Shown here: piece after piece, positions 1-6,740 of the stretch
Layout: every line of letters starts with the position of its first letter
How positions within the stretch are numbered: position 1 is the stretch's first letter
Source: JBFMHP01 sp040752855
Lineage (GTDB): Bacteria > Pseudomonadota > Gammaproteobacteria > RBG-16-57-12
DNA length: 64,000 nucleotides
NCBI GenBank assembly: GCA_040752855.1
Contig: JBFMHP010000042.1
Span: forward strand, 62,001-126,000
Reading direction: 5' to 3'
Translations under genes and position numbers: made by a program
The notes under the pieces: generated by a model
Databases searched by the model: none
Seen by the model: only the letters and a program-made list of their open reading frames with translations
What the model was told of the DNA's origin: nothing

Positions 1-940
1 TGGTGATCGCGTTCAGGGCGCGGGCGTGCTTGATGATGCCGCCGATGTAGTACAGGGCCAGGTCAGACATGCCGCCGTACTTGTTGCCGGAGAACAGGTT
101 CACTCCGTCTTTGGCCAGCGATTGGTGCACGTGCATACCGGAGCCGTTGTCGCCGACCATCGGCTTGGGCATGAAGGTCGCGGTCTTGCCGTAGATGTGG
201 GCGACGTTGTGCACGATGTACTTGTGGATCTGGAGTTCGTCGGCCTTCTTGACCATGGTGTTGAAGGCAACGCCGATTTCGCACTGACCGGCGGTGGCTA
301 CTTCGTGGTGATGTACTTCCACTTTCAGGCCCATCTTGGTCATCACTTCGCACATCGCGGAGCGGATGTCCTGGAAGGAGTCGACCGGCGGAACCGGGAA
401 GTAGCCGCCCTTAACGCCCGGACGGTGGCCGATGTTGCCATCGGGGAAGACCTTCTCGGAGTTCCAGCCGGCTTCTTGTGAATCGATCTTCACGAAGCTG
501 CCGCTCATGTCGGCGGACCAGCGTACGTCGTCGAAGATGAAGAATTCGGGCTCGGGGCCGAAGTAGGCGGTGTCGGCAATGCCGGTGGACTTCAGATAGG
601 CCTCGGCGCGCTTGGCCACGGAGCGGGGATCGCGCTCATAGCCCTGCATGGTGCTCGGCTCGACGATGTCGCAACGGACGATCAGGGTCGGCTCTTCGAA
701 GAAGGGGTCCATCACGGCGCTGTTGGCGTCGGGCATCAGGATCATGTCTGACTCGTTGATGCCCTTCCAGCCGGCGATGGAGGAGCCGTCGAACATCTTG
801 CCGCTGGCAAAGGCGTCTTCGTCAAAGGCATGGGCGGGGAAGGAAACGTGCTGCTCCTTGCCGCGGGTGTCGGTAAAGCGGAGATCGACGTATTTGACGT
901 CGTTATCCTTCATCATTTTCAGAACATTAGCTACAGACAT
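1..940 (-). CDS. glnA: Glutamine synthetase, type I (N-terminal part, cut by window edge)
   Basis: Glutamine synthetase makes glutamine from glutamate, ammonia and ATP in the cytoplasm. About 313 residues are visible out of the roughly 470 usual for the dodecameric bacterial type I enzyme; the C-terminal part, including the adenylylation loop, lies beyond position 1. The start MSVANVL at 940 follows a strong GGAGGAG ribosome site. Visible catalytic segments include EPEFFIF, the VEVHHHEVA stretch and GSGMHVHQS, all characteristic of the family. The gene reads leftwards from a sigma-54 promoter and two NtrC boxes annotated separately, so expression should rise under nitrogen limitation. The next gene upstream (the TusA-like CDS) ends about 300 bases away on the same strand and is a separate unit. 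Confidence 0.97.
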   Translation of the reverse strand, partial: MSVANVLKMMKDNDVKYVDLRFTDTRGKEQHVSFPAHAFDEDAFASGKMFDGSSIAGWKGINESDMILMPDANSAVMDPFFEEPTLIVRCDIVEPSTMQGYERDPRSVAKRAEAYLKSTGIADTAYFGPEPEFFIFDDVRWSADMSGSFVKIDSQEAGWNSEKVFPDGNIGHRPGVKGGYFPVPPVDSFQDIRSAMCEVMTKMGLKVEVHHHEVATAGQCEIGVAFNTMVKKADELQIHKYIVHNVAHIYGKTATFMPKPMVGDNGSGMHVHQSLAKDGVNLFSGNKYGGMSDLALYYIGGIIKHARALNAIT

Positions 941-1020
941 GGGACTCCTCCAGAAGAGTGAAGTTTTACGCAGGTGTTTTGGCTTGGGTGATGCCGCCAG
1001 AAGTTTGGATGTGCACTAAA

Positions 1021-1036
1021 AGCATTTAATGTGCCA
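1021..1036 (-). promoter_or_regulatory. Sigma-54 (-24/-12) promoter of glnA
   Basis: On the minus strand the bases read TGGCACATTAAATGCT, which matches the sigma-54 consensus TGGCACrNNNNTTGCW at all but one of the fixed positions, with the required GG-to-GC spacing. Transcription would start near position 1010 and leave a leader of about 70 bases before the glnA start codon. Two NtrC-like palindromes lie at the right distance upstream. Confidence 0.85.
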
Positions 1037-1098
1037 ATTATTAACTCGTTGTTTTATGGGTGATCTGCCCAAATACGGGCGAGGCTGTCACCGAAATT

Positions 1099-1115
1099 TG
1101 CTCCAGTTTGGTGCG
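1099..1115 (-). promoter_or_regulatory. NtrC binding site, proximal
   Basis: TGCTCCAGTTTGGTGCG is a 17-base near-palindrome closely matching the NtrC box (TGCACCANNNNGGTGCA type). Its centre is about 97 bases upstream of the predicted glnA transcription start, close to where enteric glnA enhancer sites lie. Confidence 0.8.
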
Positions 1116-1129
1116 TCGTTGTGCGGGGG

Positions 1130-1146
1130 TGCATCAAAATGGTGCG
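1130..1146 (-). promoter_or_regulatory. NtrC binding site, distal
   Basis: TGCATCAAAATGGTGCG is a second NtrC-type box. Its centre is 31 bases, about three helical turns, from the proximal box, so two NtrC dimers would sit on the same face of the DNA, as at enteric glnA enhancers. Confidence 0.8.
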
Positions 1147-1243
1147 ATAGTGAGTGCGCATGTTCTGCGTGCCTTGAATGGCTCGATCATGCGAAACGGC
1201 CGACCCGCTACTCTACTGCCATCCCCGCCGCTTGCCAAGACAT

Positions 1244-1477
1244 TTATGGAGCGCCCTTGATCCTGAGTGTGATGACCAGTTCCCCGGCGTCATGCTCGAT
1301 GCCGATCACCTCGTGGCCGTTGATGCGACACCAGGCCGGGATGTCGGACTCGGCGCCCGGATCGGTGCAGGTGACCTCCAGGACATCGCCGGGGGCGAGT
1401 TTCTTGGCGGCATTCTGGGTGCGGATGACCGGCAACGGACAGAGCAGGCGGCGGGCGTCGAGGGTGTGGCGGCTCAT
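1244..1477 (-). CDS. TusA-like sulfur carrier protein
   Basis: A 77-residue protein of the TusA/SirA family, small cytoplasmic carriers that hold persulfide sulfur on a conserved cysteine. The N-terminal LDARRLLCPLPVI segment contains the CPxP signature, with the carrier Cys in the first third. The start ATG at 1477 overlaps the stop of the PP-loop gene as ATGA and follows an AGAGGAG ribosome site about 8 bases upstream; a GTG at 1486 is possible but less well placed. The overlap implies translational coupling, so this carrier probably hands sulfur to the PP-loop enzyme next to it. Partner assignment is inferred from position. Confidence 0.88.
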   Translation of the reverse strand: MSRHTLDARRLLCPLPVIRTQNAAKKLAPGDVLEVTCTDPGAESDIPAWCRINGHEVIGIEHDAGELVITLRIKGAP

Positions 1478-2517
1478 ACGTACCACTCCTCTTTGAGTTC
1501 GGCGGTCGGCAGGGGTTTGACCGGCAGGAGGCGCTGCGTGCCGTCGGGGAGTTCCAGCGCCAGCGTGACGAGCTCCTGATCCTTGTTCTTGCTGAAGCGC
1601 GCGGCGATGCGGGCGGCGAGTTCGGCATCACCCTCGCGCAGCTCACCGTCGATCAGCACCAGGGGGCCGGGGCAGTCCACGGTGCGCAGATTGGCGAACT
1701 GTTTGCGGTAGCCGTCCATGAAGCGGTTTTCACCGTCTTCACGGCCGATGATCAGCTTGAAATGAGGGCGCGGCCGAAGGTGGCGGCCGACCTTGAGGAG
1801 CATAATGTCGTCGAGTTCGTAATCGCGGCTGTGGCGGGCGTCCCACAGATCGATAAGTTTTTTGGAATAGCTCTCGTCGGTGAGAAAACAGCAGCCGCCG
1901 GCCGGCTGGGCGTAGTCGATGAAACCGTATTGCTGGGCCATGGCCATCTGCGGCTTGCGCGAGCGGCCGTTGAGGCCGTAGAGCTTCTCGCGATCGACCC
2001 AGCCTTCGCGTTCGGGCAGCGTCGGGGCCATGTTCTTCGCGCACAGCGGACGCAATAAGCGCTCGCCGACGCCGGAGTCGCGCACCACGATGTTCATGGT
2101 GTCGCGCCGCTGTGACATCGGGCGCTGGCCGATCACCTCGCCGGTGATGATGAAGTCGAAGCCGTTCTCCTCCATCCACTGCGTGGCCTTTTTCACCATG
2201 AAGCACTTGCAGTCCAGGCACGGGTTCATATTCGCCCCGTAGCCGTGCTTGGGGTTGATCAGCACGTCTTTGTATTCGTCGATCACATCGATGATGTGCA
2301 GCTTGATGCCGAGCTGCTCGGCGCACCACAGCGCGTTGTTGCGCTTCGGCTTGGCCTTGTCCTGCTTGCGGATGGCGTGGGTGTGGCCTTCCACGCAGAA
2401 CCCGGTGAAGAAATTGATGCCCTCCACGTGGATGCCTTGGTCCAGGATGACCTTGGCCGCCAGCATGGAGTCGAGGCCGCCTGAGATCAGGGCGATGGCT
2501 TTGCGTTGCGTGCTCAT
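1474..2517 (-). CDS. PP-loop ATP pyrophosphatase, MnmA/ThiI-like tRNA thiolase family
   Basis: A 347-residue protein that begins with a PP-loop nucleotide-binding motif, SGGLDS (residues about 12-17), as in enzymes that adenylate a tRNA base or other substrate and then insert sulfur. A cysteine-rich segment NPCLDCKC near residue 100 and a later GGCCF near residue 207 resemble the CxxC-plus-Cys sets that bind a [4Fe-4S] cluster in iron-sulfur-dependent thiouridine synthetases. It is usually annotated loosely as a tRNA methyltransferase or ThiI-like protein; I see no methyltransferase motif. The TusA-like gene overlaps its stop codon, supporting a sulfur-transfer role. The exact tRNA position or substrate cannot be read from the sequence. 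Confidence 0.78.
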   Translation of the reverse strand: MSTQRKAIALISGGLDSMLAAKVILDQGIHVEGINFFTGFCVEGHTHAIRKQDKAKPKRNNALWCAEQLGIKLHIIDVIDEYKDVLINPKHGYGANMNPCLDCKCFMVKKATQWMEENGFDFIITGEVIGQRPMSQRRDTMNIVVRDSGVGERLLRPLCAKNMAPTLPEREGWVDREKLYGLNGRSRKPQMAMAQQYGFIDYAQPAGGCCFLTDESYSKKLIDLWDARHSRDYELDDIMLLKVGRHLRPRPHFKLIIGREDGENRFMDGYRKQFANLRTVDCPGPLVLIDGELREGDAELAARIAARFSKNKDQELVTLALELPDGTQRLLPVKPLPTAELKEEWYV

Positions 2518-2594
2518 GGTGTCGATGGTGCTGCTGATGGGTTACGGGGCCGGTAGTTTAGCCTAATTGGGCGGAGGCGGCGAGGTGGTTGATT

Positions 2595-2687
2595 GTAGGA
2601 GCGAGCCCTGCTCGCGAATATGCGTTCCTCGTGAGCGGTGATCGCGCATATTCGTTCATCTTTTTCGCCTGCGGGGCAGGCTCCTAC
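2595..2687. repeat. REP-like composite repeat, family A copy 1
   Basis: Two palindromic units face each other: GTAGGAGCGAGCCCTGCTCG at 2595 and a CGCCTG...GGCAGGCTCCTAC unit at 2666-2687. The same pair occurs at 5018-5073 (inverted) and 63713-63769. It fills the gap between the PP-loop gene and the next gene and could form stem-loops in transcripts. Confidence 0.85.
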
Positions 2688-2713
2688 ACGGGCGTCATCG
2701 GCATGACGTGTAT

Positions 2714-2741
2714 GTAGGAGCCATCTTCAGATGGCGATGGG
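2714..2741. repeat. REP-like repeat, family B copy 1
   Basis: A short palindromic unit reading GTAGGAGCCATCTTCAGATG and ending GCGATGGG. A near-identical unit is at 49371-49398 and a degenerate inverted one at 4972-5002. It lies just beyond the 3' end of the hypothetical gene at 2749. Confidence 0.75.
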
Positions 2742-2748
2742 CGCGGCG

Positions 2749-3318
2749 TCAGTGCCGTCGGCTAGAGCCGCGTACCGGGAGTGTCGCGAGTTGGTTGAGC
2801 AACTGGCGTTGGGCGTGGCGGCTGCCGGTCTGCTCCCAGTCATCGTGCAGGCGCAGCAGGTTTTGCCAGCGGTCCGGCGCGCAGAAGTCACGGATGGTGC
2901 GCAGCACGTCCATCAGGGTGACGAAGGCCTCGGAGAGGCGGTGATACATCTCGCCGACCTTTTCGGCGGAGGTCTCGGCCAGTTGCAGATAGGCGCTGCG
3001 CCCCAGGTCGACGAAATACCCCACCCGCACGCGGCGGCGGTCGGCTTGGTGCGGATAGAGGCCGGAGTAGAGCAGGCAGGTATCGCCGACTTCGCGCAGC
3101 GTGCCCTCGCGCGAGGTTCCGGCGGCCAGCTGGCCCTTGAGGTATTCCATGGCGAGGATCTTGCGGGCGATCTCGGGGCGGTCGGCATAACGCATCAGGA
3201 GGAAGACCAGATAGCTTTCCAGCTCCGGGTCCAGTTGCTGGTCGAGGGCGTGCTCGGCGTCGTTGACCAAGGCATGCCACAAGGCGGTGGCCGAAGGTTG
3301 CAGCTCGATCTTGCTCAT
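2749..3318 (-). CDS. Conserved hypothetical protein, helical
   Basis: A 189-residue soluble, probably all-helical protein with no signal peptide or membrane segment and no motif I recognise. The start MSKIELQP at 3318 follows GGAGG six bases upstream; a longer reading to 3345 has no ribosome site. Charged heptad-like stretches run through the middle (EKVGEMYHRLSEAF). It sits between plsY and the PP-loop gene, all on the minus strand, separated from plsY by about 100 bases. Function unknown. Confidence 0.75.
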   Translation of the reverse strand: MSKIELQPSATALWHALVNDAEHALDQQLDPELESYLVFLLMRYADRPEIARKILAMEYLKGQLAAGTSREGTLREVGDTCLLYSGLYPHQADRRRVRVGYFVDLGRSAYLQLAETSAEKVGEMYHRLSEAFVTLMDVLRTIRDFCAPDRWQNLLRLHDDWEQTGSRHAQRQLLNQLATLPVRGSSRRH

Positions 3319-3416
3319 GATGGACCTCCACGACTGAGGGATCATTGATTCAGTCTATTACTGAGATCGACCGGGCGGCAAGGAAGCTTTAGTTCGAGCG
3401 TGGACAGGGTGAAGCG

Positions 3417-4016
3417 TTAAGTCGCGTTCTTTTTCTGGCCGATGCGCGGCTCGGTGCCGGCGAGCAGGTTGCGGATGTTGCTACGGTGGCGCCACAGCAG
3501 CAGGATGGAGAGCAGCAGCGCCATGACGGTGAAATAGCGATTGCCGGTCAGCCACCAGGTATACAGCGGGGTGAGCACGGCGGCGGTCAGGGCCGCGAGC
3601 GAAGAGAGTCGCGAGATCGCCGCTACCGCGAGCCAGGTGCCCAGCGTGCACAGCGCGAGTATCCAGTGGAGGCCGAGCAGCACACCGAAGGCAGTGGCCA
3701 CGCCTTTGCCGCCCTGAAAACCGAAGAATACCGGATAGAGGTGGCCGAGGAAGGCCGCCAAGGCGACCAAGGCCAGGGTCAGGTCGGTCACGCCGATCAG
3801 TTTGGCGAGTAATACGGGAATGACGCCCTTGAGGATGTCTCCGATCAACACGATGATCGCGGCCTTCTTGCCGCCGAAGCGCAGCACATTGGTCGCGCCG
3901 GGATTGCCCGAACCCTGCGAGCGCGGGTCCGGCAGGCGCAGCAGCTTGCAGGCGATGATGGCCGTCGAGAACGAGCCGAACAGATAGGCGACGATGATCA
4001 GTATTGCATCCAACAT
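3417..4016 (-). CDS. plsY: Acyl-phosphate:glycerol-3-phosphate acyltransferase PlsY
   Basis: A 199-residue inner-membrane enzyme that transfers an acyl group from acyl-phosphate to glycerol-3-phosphate, the first step of phospholipid synthesis. Hallmarks are the early membrane segment, the GSGNPGATNV loop near residue 37, and HLYPVFFGFQGGKGVAT near residue 100, which carries the conserved GGKG. Several further hydrophobic segments complete a five-to-seven helix bundle. The start MLDAILIIVAYLFGS at 4016 fits family length; the upstream extension to 4082 is not needed. It diverges from folB across a gap of about 90 bases, an arrangement common in gammaproteobacteria. Confidence 0.96.
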   Translation of the reverse strand: MLDAILIIVAYLFGSFSTAIIACKLLRLPDPRSQGSGNPGATNVLRFGGKKAAIIVLIGDILKGVIPVLLAKLIGVTDLTLALVALAAFLGHLYPVFFGFQGGKGVATAFGVLLGLHWILALCTLGTWLAVAAISRLSSLAALTAAVLTPLYTWWLTGNRYFTVMALLLSILLLWRHRSNIRNLLAGTEPRIGQKKNAT

Positions 4017-4108
4017 AGACGATGAACGGTAGTTCAAAAACAGGAAGGGCGTTATTATGTAGGATTGCGCGTGCGCGAACAATCCACACCCTACGAAAGC
4101 ACCGTCTC

Positions 4109-4465
4109 ATGGACATCATTTTCATCCGCGACCTCAAGATCGAGACCGTCATCGGCGTCTACGACTGGGAGCGCAACATCAAGCAGACCATCTCCCTCGA
4201 TCTGGAGATGGGCGCCGATATCCGCCGCGCGGCGGCCAGCGACGACATCAACGACACGCTCGACTACAAGGCCGTCTCCAAGCGCGTGCAGGAGTTCGTC
4301 GGTCAAAGCAGCTTCCAGCTGGTGGAGACGCTGGCCGAGCGCATCTGCGAGATCGTGCGCCAGGAATTCGCCGTGCCTTGGGTGCGGCTGCGCCTGCACA
4401 AGCCTGGCGCCCTGCGGGGCGCGCTCGATGTGGGCGTGATCATCGAGCGGGGTGAAAAGCTCTGA
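4109..4465 (+). CDS. folB: Dihydroneopterin aldolase
   Basis: A 118-residue enzyme that cleaves 7,8-dihydroneopterin to 6-hydroxymethyl-dihydropterin and glycolaldehyde in folate synthesis. GVYDWERN near residue 16 carries the conserved Glu, LDYKAVS near residue 52 the Tyr, and RLHKPGALRG near residue 95 the catalytic Lys. The start MDIIFIRDLKIET at 4109 matches the family's usual beginning. folK starts two bases after the stop codon, so the two consecutive pathway enzymes are made from one message. Confidence 0.96.
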   Translation: MDIIFIRDLKIETVIGVYDWERNIKQTISLDLEMGADIRRAAASDDINDTLDYKAVSKRVQEFVGQSSFQLVETLAERICEIVRQEFAVPWVRLRLHKPGALRGALDVGVIIERGEKL

Positions 4466-4467
4466 GC

Positions 4468-4959
4468 ATGGCGCGGGTGTATGTCAGCGTGGGCAGCAAC
4501 ATCGACAAGGAATCCAATATCCGCGGCGGCGTGCGGGCGTTGCGCCAGCGTTATGGCGCGCTGATCCTCTCGTCGGTGTATCAAAGCCGCGCCGTGGGTT
4601 TTGCCGGTGATGACTTCTACAACATGGTGCTGGGTTTCGATACGCAAGAGACGATCGCGCAAGTGGCGGGCTGCCTGCGTGAGACCGAGGAACGCTACGG
4701 CCGGGTGCGCGGCGGGGCGCGTTTCAGTTCACGCACGCTCGATCTTGATCTGCTGCTCTATGATGACGTGGTCCAGGAGGGTGATGATATCGAGCTGCCG
4801 CGCGATGAAATCACGAAGCATGCCCACGTACTGCTGCCGCTGGCGGAGATCGCCCCGCAGCGCACGCATCCGCGCCTGGGCAAGACCTTCAGCGAGTTAT
4901 GGCAGGCATTCGATCAGCCGGAGCAAGAGCTCTGGCCGATCGAGTTTGATTGGTCGTGA
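4468..4959 (+). CDS. folK: 6-hydroxymethyl-7,8-dihydropterin pyrophosphokinase
   Basis: A 163-residue kinase that transfers pyrophosphate from ATP to 6-hydroxymethyl-dihydropterin, the step after FolB. It opens with VYVSVGSNI, typical of HPPK, and has the SSRTLDLDLLLYDD segment near residues 86-99, whose Asp pair binds two magnesium ions, followed by the PRDEITKHAHVLLPLAEIAP substrate-binding stretch. Length is normal. It is coupled to folB with a two-base gap. A REP-like repeat follows its stop codon. Confidence 0.96.
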   Translation: MARVYVSVGSNIDKESNIRGGVRALRQRYGALILSSVYQSRAVGFAGDDFYNMVLGFDTQETIAQVAGCLRETEERYGRVRGGARFSSRTLDLDLLLYDDVVQEGDDIELPRDEITKHAHVLLPLAEIAPQRTHPRLGKTFSELWQAFDQPEQELWPIEFDWS

Positions 4960-4971
4960 AACGGCCGTGGG

Positions 4972-5002
4972 CGCAACCGCTATCTTAAAGATGGCTCCAA
5001 TG
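4972..5002. repeat. REP-like repeat, family B degenerate copy
   Basis: Read on the minus strand this is a GGAGCCATCTTTAAGATAGC hairpin, related to the units at 2714 and 49371 but with mismatches in the loop. It stands beside the family A copy at 5018-5073, as family B stands beside family A at 2595-2741. Confidence 0.6.
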
Positions 5003-5017
5003 GAGAGCGCGTGCGCT

Positions 5018-5073
5018 TAGGAGCCTGCCCCTCAGGCAATTCCCATCCATTCGCGAGCAGGGCTCGCTCCTAC
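5018..5073. repeat. REP-like composite repeat, family A copy 2 (inverted)
   Basis: The same two units as at 2595-2687 in opposite orientation: AGGAGCCTGCCCCTCAGGC, then ATTCGCGAGCAGGGCTCGCT ending at 5073. It fills the space between convergent folK and the SH3-domain gene and may help terminate or stabilise transcripts from both sides. Confidence 0.85.
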
Positions 5074-5138
5074 AAAGTCCGCCCTTGAAACCGATCGCAT
5101 GCAGCATGCGATAGGCACGCCAGTCCCAATCCCTCCGG

Positions 5139-5807
5139 CTACAAGTCGCTCCACATATTGCGCTTGCGCCAGCGGATTCTCGGGATGATCAGGCCCAGCA
5201 CCATCCCAGAGAACAAGACGATGGCGCCGATGGCGAACCACTGGCGTTCCGCGCTGCTTTCCAGCGTGCGGTTTTTATCCTGGGCGATGCGCAGATCATT
5301 TTTCACGGCGATTAATTCTTCCTTGATTTCGCGGTTTTCACGGTCGAGTTCAGCGGGTCGCGCGGCGACCTTGCGTAACTCCTCGAGTTCCTGCTGGAGC
5401 TTGCCGGACTGGTTGTCGAGACGGTTGCGTTCGGTTTGCGTGGATTGAAACTGGCCTTTGAGGCCGCTGAGTTCTTTCTTGAGGGTCTCGTTTTCTTGCG
5501 TGACTTTCGCCAGTTTGGCTTCTGCAGCCGCCAGGCGCAGGCGCGCCGTGGGTTCGTCGACCAGATATTGGCTGAGCACCCAGCCTTCCAGGTCGTTTTC
5601 CGTGCGCACCCGGAGGTATTCGCCGTTTTCCGAACTTTCCAGCACGTTCAACGCCGCTCCGCTGGGCAAGGTGCGAATGATTTTGTGCTGATTGCTGGGG
5701 CCGGTGCGCAGCATGATCGGCATGTTGTCGGTGACATATTTGACGTCGGCGGCGCCGGCCGCTGCGGTGGTGAATAACAGTGCACAAACAATCAGGGTGC
5801 GAATCAT
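5139..5807 (-). CDS. TIGR04211-type SH3 domain, coiled-coil, membrane-anchored protein
   Basis: A 222-residue envelope protein. An N-terminal signal peptide (MIRTLIVCALLFTTAAAGA) is followed by a bacterial SH3-like domain (residues about 22-85, with RTGPSNQHKIIRTLPSG and GWVLSQYL). A long coiled coil runs from about 88 to 190, and a single C-terminal membrane helix (FAIGAIVLFSGMVLGLIIP) ends in a basic tail. This is the YgiM-like architecture. The SH3 part would sit in the periplasm and may bind peptidoglycan; that is family-level inference. It is preceded by an AAGGATA ribosome site and reads convergently with folK. Confidence 0.85.
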   Translation of the reverse strand: MIRTLIVCALLFTTAAAGAADVKYVTDNMPIMLRTGPSNQHKIIRTLPSGAALNVLESSENGEYLRVRTENDLEGWVLSQYLVDEPTARLRLAAAEAKLAKVTQENETLKKELSGLKGQFQSTQTERNRLDNQSGKLQQELEELRKVAARPAELDRENREIKEELIAVKNDLRIAQDKNRTLESSAERQWFAIGAIVLFSGMVLGLIIPRIRWRKRNMWSDL

Positions 5808-5913
5808 TGAGATATCCTTGCAGTAGCCACTTCTAAAGGTGTAAAAATTTTGGCTGATTGTGCCAATTTGCGCAGTGCTGAGGCTTGAACTGGTTCACAA
5901 CGCCAATCCCATG

Positions 5914-6669
5914 TTAACTGTTTAACGCGCGCCCGCCGTCGACGGTCAGGATGTGCCCGCTGGTGTAATCGGCCTCGGCGATCAGAAACAGCGCCGCTTT
6001 GGCAATGTCCTCGGGACGCCCCTGGCGTTTCAAAAAGGTGCGGCTGATGATGCGCTGTTTGGCGAGATCATCCAGCTCGTTTTCCGGCCAGAGGATGGCG
6101 CCGGGGGCGATGCCATTGACCCGGATCTGCGGCCCGAGTTCGCAGGCCAGCGCCTTGGTGAGCATGACCAGGCCCGCCTTGGCGATGCTGTACACCGGGT
6201 GTTCCTTCAGCGGGCGCTCCGCGTGGATGTCGACGATGTTGACGATGCAGCCTTCGGTGTGGCGCAGATAGGGGGCGGCGGCCTGTGAGAGAAACAGCGG
6301 CGCTTGCAGGTTGGAGCCGATCAGGTCGTTCCATTGCGCCAGTGTGATCGTCCCCACCGGGGTGGGATAAAAGCTCGAGGCGTTGTTGATCAAGGCATCC
6401 AACCGGCCCCAGTGTGCAGCGGCTTTGTCGACAAGCGGGGCGAGGGCGTGATGATCGTGCAAGTCCGCCTGCAGTGTGACGGCCGAAGCGGGGTGCGCTG
6501 CGTTGAGCTCGGCACACAATGCTTCGGCGGCCTGGGCCGAGGCGCGGTAATGCAGCACGATATTCATGCCGCGGGCGTGCAGCGTGCGCGCCATGCACGC
6601 GCCGATGCGATGGGCTGCGCCGGTGATGAGGGCAACCTTACTCTCTAGCGGGTATGTGGTATGCTGCAC
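5914..6669 (-). CDS. Pteridine reductase-like short-chain dehydrogenase
   Basis: A 251-residue NADPH-dependent SDR. The nucleotide-binding motif is TGAAHRIG (residues about 16-23), and the catalytic YSIAK lies near residue 160. The usual catalytic Ser is replaced by Asp in IVDIHAERP, as in pteridine reductases, which reduce dihydrofolate or dihydrobiopterin. NNASSFYP near residue 91 is also typical of that subfamily. The start is a GTG with AAGGA about 11 bases upstream. Its neighbours folB and folK support a folate role. It is divergent from the MidA-like gene. Another SDR activity cannot be excluded. Confidence 0.82.
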   Translation of the reverse strand: MQHTTYPLESKVALITGAAHRIGACMARTLHARGMNIVLHYRASAQAAEALCAELNAAHPASAVTLQADLHDHHALAPLVDKAAAHWGRLDALINNASSFYPTPVGTITLAQWNDLIGSNLQAPLFLSQAAAPYLRHTEGCIVNIVDIHAERPLKEHPVYSIAKAGLVMLTKALACELGPQIRVNGIAPGAILWPENELDDLAKQRIISRTFLKRQGRPEDIAKAALFLIAEADYTSGHILTVDGGRALNS

Positions 6670-6740
6670 GTCTTGCGTGTGTCCTTTGCCGGATTGATTT
6701 CGGTTTACTGTAAGCGCTTTCTCACGACATTAAAACAGCT

